Assembly: GCA_015039465.1 (NCBI GenBank)
Contig: MU130378.1
Location: forward strand, 190,570-254,569
Length of the DNA stretch: 64,000 nucleotides
Direction of reading: 5' to 3'
Source of the DNA: Phlegmacium glaucopus
Taxonomy: Eukaryota; Basidiomycota; Agaricomycetes; Agaricales; Cortinariaceae
How positions within the stretch are numbered: the stretch's first letter is position 1; every line of letters begins with the position of its first letter. Under the pieces are notes generated by a model. The model was not told where the DNA came from and did no database searches. It saw only the letters and a list, made by a program, of their open reading frames with translations. Below are positions 54,892 to 64,000 of this stretch, piece by piece. Position numbers and translations under genes: made by a program.

Positions 54892-57800
54892 TTATTTAAG
54901 AAATAAACTGAAAGAAGGGAAGATGTTAGCAGTCATTGCTTTTGGGACCTCACAAAGAGAACGAACCTCTTCAACTTCATCATCTGCAACGCTTGATAAA
55001 CCACCCTGCGTTTTTGCCTCCACTCTGCTGATCAAACTCAAGTCTCTACCAATCTTTTTCACATCAGACCAAAACTCGGGATTGCCTGGCTTTGTAAGAC
55101 ATTTCTCCTTGAGGTTGCGAAGGAAGCTAGAAAATGCATAGACAGTTGCATCAAAAACATACCAACTTGAAGGAATAAAACGACATACGTATTCCAAGCG
55201 TCGATTTCATCCTCCTAATTAAAATCCTGCATTAGACGAATATGTTTAAGCCAAAAGATAGGACTCTCAAAATACCTCAAGGGCCGTTTTCCTCAACATC
55301 GTCATACATTCCAGCAATTCAGTCTTCCTTCTAGAAGCAAATGGCCTCATGACAATCTCTGTGATAACTGCCGAAAGATCTTCAACAGCTTTTGTCACAA
55401 CATCGCCTTGCGCAATATTCTTCTTGAAATCTTTCAGTGGGTAAGTAGTACCAATAATCCTATTAGGCGCGCGACCTGGGTCGACTTGAGGAGACAAAGA
55501 TCTAGCAGGCGTCGGCAACGGTGCCGCATCCCTGGGCTGAAGTAAAGGCGTGCCAGGCTTCTTATTTAGCAGAAGATCCTCGTCATCATCTTCAGTTTCG
55601 CTGTCCTCCGCATTGGCCTTAGCCTTATTGGAAGAAGACGAGGCTTCTGCAACATGTACAAAAAAATTTTCTGGTGCCTTTTTGCGATCCAGGAGAAGCA
55701 AGTCGTCATCTTCGTCTTGAGCATGGACATGGCCATCTTTTCGAGCTTTTGCAATTTTCTTTGGTACTGCATAGTTATTCAATTAAAACTCGAACAAGCA
55801 GTTGCTCAACCTGGTCACCTTCTTTGACTTTGAAAGTTGATGTACATTCTTCAACGGCATCTCGTGCACGCTTAAGCACTTTTTTGGGCGTCTCAAAATA
55901 TTTCAGTAACTCAGGATGTGGTGGCGGGAGAGGGTGGGTTGCGATATCATTTACGACTGCACAGTGAAACATGGCTTGTTTGATACGATGTATTGCAGGG
56001 TTATATGATTGGAGGGTATCAAACCAGGGTAAACGTTGACTAAATTAGTTAGTTAGCCAGCAAATCCCAGGCAAACAACGAAGAATCGTACCCATCTTCG
56101 TTTTTGTCACCTGCATCCATGAGGTCCATGGAATCGACAAAGTTATCCATTGCATCAAGCTGCTGTTCTGTAGGTAAATATGGATGTTCTGTGATCAACT
56201 CGCCCTTCTTTGACACTAGTTTATCAAGGGAGGCAAAAGTGTACTTTCTGACATCGTCTGCGAATGGCATCTTGGATATGAACGCGAGTCAGAGAGGATC
56301 TTTAGTTCAAGAAAGGAACATACATGACTCCAAAGCAGGCAGTCTACATTGTCGAAAAGAGCCGGAAACAAAACACCCATCTTAGGATCCATTCCGTCCC
56401 TACTAACCCATCGGGCAATAGCCATTACACGCTTCTTATTCATACCCTGGGCAATGGAGGACAAAGCTACTTGTTGCTGGGGTGACGATGGATCTGCCCA
56501 AATATATTGGATTTCACCCATGGACAATTCACGGCGGAACTGTTGAATATCAGACCATCAGCGAGATGAGGAAATGGGGTTGAATGCGCCTACATTTTTC
56601 GCCAGGAAGAAGCCGCAAATCTGTATGCCTCTCCTTGTTGGGAGCTTTGGAAAATGACCATCCGGACAGGGGGCGTATGTAGTCCCATACTTGAAACCTC
56701 TAACCAACTCCTCCTTCTCCACTTTCTCGAGATTATCTTTACGCTTCTCCGGGTCATCCTCTCCATTGTCTAACAAATTCTCTTCGTCATCCTCCTGCTT
56801 CATTTTGACGTCGCCTTCTTCATCTTCCTCATCTCCTGCGTTGCGGTCAATATAGTATTCTGTTCTCAGCCTTAACTGGGCAAATATAGTCTTCCCGTCA
56901 TCTTCCTGTGGCTGGTCTTCTTCATCGAGTTCCATATCCATGGCGTCTCTAGCTGCAGCTTCCCTCAGAGCAAATTTTTTCCATCCTTTGGGTCGGGCCA
57001 AAGCGGTGCATTTACTAGTCTTGATTGAGATTTCAAATGCCTCATCTGATCGCGTGTCAACATCTCCGACACGCAAAACGGTGCCCATTAGCGTTGATCT
57101 AACTTCTTTTATATCTGGGCGAGATATTTCGCCAAGGGCGTAGTCGAGATTTCCAAGGACTCCTGACTTCATGTTCGATGTCAGTGTCGCGAAAAATGTT
57201 TCGTTAGCGCGCTAAAACACAAAGTTAACTATTAGTACACAGATTAGTGCGATTTACAGCACCTTGATCGTGGACTTATTGGGTTCGATGTAGGGTAGCT
57301 CCTCGTCGTCGAAGTCGACACCGCTGCAGATATCGTGAGGAGAATATCTCGGGTACAGAGGTAGATACTAACACAATTGTCAGGGTTATATTGAGAGCAT
57401 CCATCTTGCTGACGGTTGCCTCCCAGTCTTCGACTTCAATTGGACTTTCGCCATCGGTGAGAATGACAATCTTCCGAGTCCAAGTTTTCTTATTTGCAAG
57501 GTATCTAGCTTGCGTTTCAATACCAACGATGAGTGCATCAATAGCTGGACAAGGGTATTACTCGAAGTGCATGCAAATAGATTAAAGAGACCATACGATC
57601 GCCTGATGTCGCAGAAGCCTGCAAGGCGTCTATCTTGGCAATGGTACTTGCATTTGGCTGGGCGATAGGAATATATTCGAGAACATTTTCATAGCCTCCA
57701 TTCTCGGTGTTGATTATGTTCTTAGTTTCTAACAGAGACTTTAGTTGAAGAAAATGACGATTGTCCGGGACTAGCCATACCCTTAGAACCGAATAGTACG

Positions 57801-58081
57801 ACGCCACATTGATCTGTCTTTCTGCCGTTGAAAATCTAGAGGGAAATGTCAGTAGTTGGAGGAAGAAAGAGAGGATGTGTTGCACCATTTCCTGTACTTT
57901 GAGCTTTACGAATTGGAGAGCCCATTCCAAGTGAGTCATTTTCCCCCCAGTGCAGAGTGACCCCATTGACGAAGACAAGTCAATGAGGAACATTGTGACT
58001 GTGTACTGCGTGTGTTGAATTATTTCCAAGGTGGTTGTAGGTGAATGAAGGAGTACTTACACCTGCTCTTTCTACTGGCAT
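54892..58081 (-). CDS. KU80: Ku80 DNA end-binding subunit
   Basis: ATG at 58079-58081 in a short first exon (MPVERAG) spliced to YTVTMFLIDLSSSMGS, a von Willebrand A-type fold beginning typical of Ku80. The Ku core follows: GVLGNLDYALGEISRPDIKE and LGFRYGT-like KYGTTYAPCPDGHFPKLPTR near 56700-56650. The C-terminal Ku/DNA-PK-binding helical domain is KKNIAQGDVVTKAVEDLSAV and FLRNLKEKCLTKPGNPEFW (55420-55085). With Ku70 it forms the ring that holds broken ends for non-homologous end joining and also acts at telomeres. An acidic Asp/Glu-rich insert (about 56840-56740) interrupts the core. Length about 900 residues. The vertebrate-type extreme C-terminal DNA-PKcs motif is not seen. Confidence 0.92.
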
Positions 58082-58254
58082 TGTTGAATGAGAGGTGAAG
58101 ACGGTGGAACGCGACTTGAATATTGGATCACATGACCGCCTGAGTTGTTCCCACGTTAGTTGAGTCAAAGGTTTGCTGTGTTTCTCTGCTTTCATCACGC
58201 GGCGGATTCGTGACCTCGTCCTGTATTCAAAGCACACTGGATCAAGAATTTCAA
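58082..58254. promoter_or_regulatory. Divergent promoter, Ku80 / SNF2-type remodeller
   Basis: 173 bp separate the two start codons. No TATA box is obvious. It is a shared regulatory space by geometry only. Confidence 0.45.
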
Positions 58255-61200
58255 ATGTCGGCTCCTTTACTGGGCAACGGCATGGCCCAGAACATGGCCC
58301 AGCAACAAATCCAACCCCGCCAGCCTGGTATGCCTGATCTCCAGCAAATGATTATGGTATCCATTTTTCTTACCTTATATAAATTTAACTAATCTTTTTC
58401 CATTCACAGCGTGCCAACTTTTTGCGCAAAAACCCGCAAGAACAAAAGTCTCCCAATGAACTCGAAAATCTCATGAAGTACATTCATGCGCTTGGTAGTC
58501 AGTTCTTTCCTTTTGTTTTTCTTGGCGCTTATTTTAACTCGTATCATCCAAAGGACGCGGTCAAGTACAACAATCCCCAAGTCATGGCCAGCAGCAGCAG
58601 CAGCAAGTCGTGACCAATGGTCATGGTCCTTCCCTAACAAATGGTTCAGCTCCTACTTCCCTTACTTCAGGTCCAATCCCAGTCCAATCCTTCCCTCCCA
58701 CATCCCAGACCCCTGTATCATTCACCCCCGAGCAAATTGTCGCCTTGCGCGCTCAAATCTACGCTTTCAAGCTTATCACCCGTGGCCAGCCCGTTCCAGA
58801 ACATGTCCAACAAGCTATTCGGGTTCCTAATAATGCTGTAGCCGACCTCGAGAAAATGCTCCATGGTCCTGATATTCCTTCACGGATAGTGGATGCTGCT
58901 GTCAAAGTAGCAAAGGGCGAGTCATCTACCCCTACACTTCCAACTGCCATCCCAGAGGATCTAGTCAAAGCAGAAGAGCTCGACTCTACGCCCATCAATC
59001 CAGCAGATTACCCCAAAGGGAATTTCCTGGAAGACAACGTCAACTCTGGAATATACCCCTACAATGCCTATAGACATCCCTTCTCACATCTCAAGCGGTC
59101 TCCTGAGATGGATCCTAATCAATTTTCGACTCGCCTTCAACGACTCATCGTCCCCACAATCATGCCAGTTGGGCTTGATGCACACCAAATACTCAACGAA
59201 AGAGACCGCTATATTGAAGCTCGAATGCAGCAACGAATCCGGGAACTTGAAGCGATGCCAGCAACAATGGGTGACGGTTCCTTCGACACCACGATCGATG
59301 TCACACCCGACGAAAAAGTCAAGGAAGACAAAGAAAACGATAGTACCATTTCTACTCCCTTGGATACCCTCAAACCTTACAGTGCTCTCATTTACCCGAG
59401 CAATACTGCCCACGGAAAAATTCGTGGCCTTATCGAGCTCAAGGGTCTTCGCGTTGTTGATAAGCAACGTGCCATGAGAGCTCAGGTTGCTGAAAGACTC
59501 ACCCACTCAACTATGCTCCCACTTAACCGTCTTGACTTCCGTCGTACCCGAAAACCCACCATCCGTGACGCCCGCATGACCGAACAATTGGAGCGGAAGC
59601 AACGCCTCGAGCGTGAACGCCGCGCCAAGCACAAGCATGTCGAACAACTCAGCGTCATCTGCTCACATGGAAGGGAAGTTATCTCAGTCAATCGTGTCGC
59701 TCAAGACAAAGTCCTCCGTCTGGGTCGTGCTGTCCTCAACTTCCATGCTCATACTGAAAAGGAAGAACAGAAGCGTATTGAGAGATTGGCTAAGGAACGT
59801 TTGAAGGCACTCAAGGCTGATGATGAAGAGGCATACATGAAGCTTATTGATACCGCCAAAGACACTCGTATAACGCATCTGCTCCGACAAACCGACGCCT
59901 ACCTTGACTCTCTCGCTCAGGCAGTTGTTGCCCAGCAAAACGAAGGTGGACCGATGCACGAGACAGGTTTCGAACAAGAAGAGGGCCCGGCGAACGAAGC
60001 AACTTTTGGTGCTCAAGTCAACGCAGACGACGCTGCCGACGACAAGAAGGTAGATTATTATGCGGTCGCCCACAGAATATCCGAAAAAGTGACCAGGCAG
60101 CCCAACATGCTTGTCGGCGGTAAACTCAAAGATTATCAAGTCAAAGGCTTGCAGTGGATGGTCAGTCTTTACAACAACCGTCTTAACGGTATTCTGGCAG
60201 ATGAGATGGTGAGTTTCTACTTTCTGAAGGGATAGATCTCTACTGATCTTTTTTCAAAGGGTCTTGGAAAAACAATTCAAACAATTTCTCTGATCACCTT
60301 CCTCATCGAAGTTAAGCGACAGCGCGGCCCGTATCTTGTCATTGTACCACTCTCTACCATGACGAATTGGTCGGGCGAATTTGCCAAATGGGCCCCCAGC
60401 GTCCGAATGATTGCCTACAAAGGCAATCCAGCTCAGCGTCGCGCTCTTCAAGGCGATTTACGTATGGGTCAATTCCAAGTCCTACTGACGACCTACGAAT
60501 ACATTATCAAAGATCGCCCGCACCTTAGCAAGCTCAAATGGGTACACATGATCATCGGTCAGTTAGTCCTTTAACTCTCTTCGCCATTATATTTATGTTT
60601 TTTGTCTTCTTCTCTAGACGAAGGTCATCGTATGAAGAATACGCAAAGTAAACTTACTCAAACCTTAACAACATACTACCACTCTCGTTACCGCCTTATC
60701 CTCACTGGAACTCCTCTCCAAAACAACCTACCGGAATTGTGGGCTCTCTTAAACTTCGTCCTTCCTAAGATTTTCAACTCTGTCAAATCTTTTGATGAAT
60801 GGTTCAATACACCATTTGCCAACTCTGGTACCGGCGACAAGATCGACTTGAACGAAGAAGAGGCCCTTCTTATCATTCGACGTCTGCATAAAGTGCTTCG
60901 TCCATTCTTGCTGCGTCGATTGAAGAAGGACGTCGAAAGCGAGTTGCCCGACAAGGTTGAGAAGGTCATCAAGATCAGAATGAGCGCCTTGCAAAGCCAG
61001 CTGTATAAGCAGATGAAGAAACACAAGATGATCGCAGACGGGAAAGATTCCAAAGGGTATGTCTTTATTACTTGGTTATCGTTATGGACTTGCTCAAATC
61101 CATGCCGTTCCAAAAGGAAATCCGGTGGTGTGAAGGGTCTTAGTAACGAGTTGATGCAACTGCGCAAGATCTGCCAACATCCCTTCTTGTTCGAAAGCGT

Positions 61201-63280
61201 TGAGGATAAGATCAGTCCCGGAGGATATATTGATGACAAACTCGTCAGGACATCTGGAAAGATTGAACTGTTACATCGTGTCCTGCCCAAATTCTTTGCT
61301 ACAGGTCACAGAGTAAGCCTCTTGCCCTGGTCCCGTAGCATATCTATTAATCAGACTTATCATAGGTTCTCATTTTCTTCCAAATGACGAAGGTCATGGA
61401 TATCATGGAAGACTTTTTGAAGATGATGAATTGGAAGCACCTGCGTTTGGATGGTGGCACCAAGACCGAAGAACGTGCTTCATTTGTCCAAATGTTTAAT
61501 GCCAAGGACTCGGAGTACAAGGTGTTTATTTTGTCGACCAGGGCTGGAGGTTTAGGTCTAAACCTTCAAACTGCTGATACTGTCATCATGTGAGCATTCC
61601 AAAAGATGGCTGATACAATTTGCGGTGGTTGATTTTATTGGAAAACAGATTCGACAGTGATTGGAATCCTCATGCGGATTTGCAAGCTCAAGATCGAGCG
61701 CATCGTATTGGTCAAACCAAGGCGGTTCTTATCTTGCGATTTATAACAGAAAAGAGCGTGGAAGAAGCCATGTACCAGCGAGCTCGTTACAAGCTTGACA
61801 TCGACGACAAGGTTATCCAAGCCGGTCGCTTCGACAACAAGTCTACCCAAGAAGAACAGGAGGAGTTCCTGGTAACTATTGCCAATAGCTGCATCTAATT
61901 AAACTGTTAACGAAGTATATTTTAGCGTTCTATCCTAGAAGCGGATCAGGAAGAAGACACTGAAGAGGCTGGTGATATGAACGACGACGAGCTGAACGAA
62001 TTGATTGCTCGCCATAAATCCGAGACTGGTATCTTCCATGAGATGGACATACAAAGAGAGAAAGATGCGTTAGAAAGTTGGCGTGCGCAAGGCAAACGAG
62101 GAAAACCCCCTCCGCCTCTCATGCAACTGGAGGAGTTGCCCGAGTGCTATCAGACTGATGAACCATTCGAGGTGAAGGAGGTTGACGATCTTATTGAAGG
62201 TCGTGGACAACGTCGCAGGAACATCGTTAGTTACAACGACGGTCTCAGTGATGACGCTTGGGCACTGGTATGCTTAATTTTAAAAACACACCTTTCTTTT
62301 TTTAACTTGTATTCACAGGCTCTCGAGGAAGGAGAGGACATTCAGGAACTTTCTGAACGTGCCAAAGATAAAAAGGAAAGGCGTGTACACAATAAACTTC
62401 TCAAAGAAAACGATGCCTCGGGACGAGGGACGCCTGCATCAGAAGCGGACGGACGAGGTCGCAAGCCCAAGAAAGGAAAGGCGAAAGCCAACGATTATGA
62501 GGCTACTGTGCCCTCTGGCTCCAAGAGAAAACGTGGTATAAAATCCTTATCTGTCACTCCTGATGGCGATGATGAAGACGAAGACCATAATACGGTTTGT
62601 TTCAATCATTAATTTAAGTTTACCTTGAATAACTCCTTATGATAGAAACGACGGAAGACGAAAACGAGTGCTCTAGAGGGGCTGGAACCCTCTCCAGCTG
62701 TACGAGACAGGATGAAGAAAGCATTTGCAGAATGCTACCGTGCTGTTTTGGCATGCGATGACGGGAATGGTCGGAAACGCTGTGAACTCTTCCGAGAGCT
62801 ACCTGACAAGAGCGTATGTTCACTCCTCTTCACGGTCAATATCTCCTGAATGCTCATTGCTTTCCCTTTCTTTAGGCTTACCCTGATTACTTCACAATCA
62901 TCAAAGAACCCATAGCTCTCAGTATTCTTCGCAAGCGCGCCAACAGCGGTTATTACAAGACCGTCCTACAGTTTCGCGACGACTACAGGCTGATGTTTAA
63001 CAACGCGCGCAAATATAATCAAGAAGGGTCATGGGTTTATGTTGACGCTGAGGAGATGGAGAAAGTGTTCAATGCTGCTTGGGATAGATCCATCGTAGGA
63101 TCAGATCTACCGGGTGCACCTCCAACCCCTGGAACTGTGTCTGCTACTGGTTCTTATGCATCAGCTCTGACTCCGATGGACGACGATGATCGACCACCGC
63201 CACCTACTCGAGGGAGGAGTGCTGGGCGTAAGCAGGTGATCAGTGATGAAGAATATCTGACACCAAGTGACGATGAATGA
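58255..63280 (+). CDS. STH1: SNF2/STH1/BRG1-type chromatin-remodelling ATPase
   Basis: Start [20 protein letters not shown] at 58255, about ten exons, roughly 1,450-1,500 residues. Domains in order begin with a Gln-rich N-terminus and QLQ ([20 protein letters not shown], about 58720-58780). HSA follows ([20 protein letters not shown]... about 59560-59900). The ATPase core has Walker [12 protein letters not shown] (intron-split, 60205-60275), DEGHRMKN (about 60618-60640), [19 protein letters not shown], and motifs [15 protein letters not shown] (61536-61571) and [15 protein letters not shown] SnAC-like region ([12 protein letters not shown]) and one bromodomain ([13 protein letters not shown]...[13 protein letters not shown], 62875-63030) with the acetyl-lysine-binding Asn follow. 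It is the motor of a SWI/SNF or RSC complex. STH1 versus SNF2 paralogy cannot be settled from motifs alone. Confidence 0.93.
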
Positions 63281-64000
63281 TTAGGATTCCTTTACTAGTG
63301 TATTTTTTTTGTTTGACCCTTATCGTACCATGGCGTACTCTGTAATAGTCAGTTGAAATTCTAAATCAATGAAGGTGACAGACGAATGTTGAAAATCGAG
63401 CATCAGCGGACTTAACAATTCTGTGCAAGTGGCCAATGAGCATGGACAGCATAAGTATATTATTATCAGAGGAAAAGTCAATAGAAGCAGTTTGGATTAT
63501 GTAAGCGAGCTTGACCAAGCTAGCCAGCAAGCCTTATTCTCATCCTAAGTTGCACAGCCATGACAAACCTCATCCGCAAAGCATGCTCAATGCTCTTCGG
63601 TGAAGATCCCAACTGCCAGGACACACTGATCTTACAACCAGGCAACAGCAACCCATCTGGTGGCAACTCAGGCATTCCTCTCAATGATACCTCAGGTATA
63701 GCACAATCTCCCCAGAAATCTTCCTGTTGCTAATGATGCACCTGGCTCTCCAGATGGACTACCCCTTAATATTTTGGCTTTCAGGACAATCACCATGTTA
63801 CTTGCCAAGATCCAACAGGAGAGGCCACTAATTAGTAATAGTCTCCAATGCATTGGACAACAAGACTCACAGTAGTGTGACGGCATGCACTCTACCCCCA
63901 TGGCTTCCAGTGGACATTGTGGATTCAATGAATGTCTTCTTTGGTGGCCAGTTGAGGCGGGAGCTCATTAAGCTTATGGACCACTCATTGATGGGGGGTT
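63281..64000. other. Downstream region, no recognised gene
   Basis: Presumed 3' end of the remodeller gene, then a return to repeat-like composition from about 63480. A short frame, MTNLIRKACSMLFGEDPNCQ (from 63560), is not recognised. Text continues to the window end without a clear element boundary. Confidence 0.4.

Noticed and set aside
1..64000. CRISPR array or phage-like defence system
   Set aside because: No regular spaced direct repeats with unique spacers and no cas-like genes; introns and gene content are eukaryotic.

Overview
The window looks like nuclear DNA from a filamentous basidiomycete, most likely an Agaricomycete (mushroom-forming fungus). Genes are compact, packed head-to-head or tail-to-tail, and split by many ~50 bp GT...AG introns. 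The transposon cargo (chromodomain Ty3 element, BED-type hAT transposases, a crypton-like tyrosine recombinase) fits that group. There is no bacterial, viral or organellar gene organisation. Species was not determined. || Layout. 1-35.9 kb is a transposon graveyard: a G/C hairpin array, solo LTRs, a ~1.2-1.4 kb dispersed repeat (called A here), short hAT-type MITEs, broken ABC-transporter, crypton and XPG-family genes, a foldback element, a 5-kb Ty3/gypsy element with both LTRs, a nested hAT wreck and a SINE-like insert. 35.9-37.3 kb holds small gene remnants. 38.0-63.3 kb is a well-kept housekeeping block: a giant TRANK1-like UvrD/REP helicase (-), mitochondrial DNA polymerase gamma (+), GET3/ArsA ATPase (-), SRP68 (+), Ku80 (-), and a SNF2/STH1/BRG1-type remodeller (+). 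These form three divergent pairs with short shared promoters (191, 72 and 173 bp). Polymerase gamma, Ku80 and the remodeller concern DNA maintenance and chromatin; SRP68 and GET3 serve the two ER-targeting routes. || Main discovery. Positions 4039-11405 are written with the wrong strand polarity. The text is reversed without being complemented (equivalently, complemented without being reversed), in two abutting blocks: 4039-5883 and 5884-11405. Normal inversion cannot do this. Reversing each block in place heals three elements at once. The A repeat becomes continuous across 4038/5883. A solo LTR is completed with matching 5-bp target duplications (CAAGA) from 4039 and 11405. A hAT MITE is completed with matching 8-bp duplications (AATCCTGG) across 5884/11406. 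With that MITE removed, the ABC-transporter reading frame runs on through Gln-Asp-Tyr-Thr. The reversed text also shows a recognisable hAT transposase and ABC transporter that no six-frame search of the given text can find. The likeliest cause is a sequence-handling or assembly error, or deliberate scrambling, not biology. Gene calls made directly on 4039-11405 are meaningless. Features there are given strand '.', and I state how they must be read. || All calls come from reading the sequence and from remembered family features. No database search was run, and exon edges are approximate unless stated.
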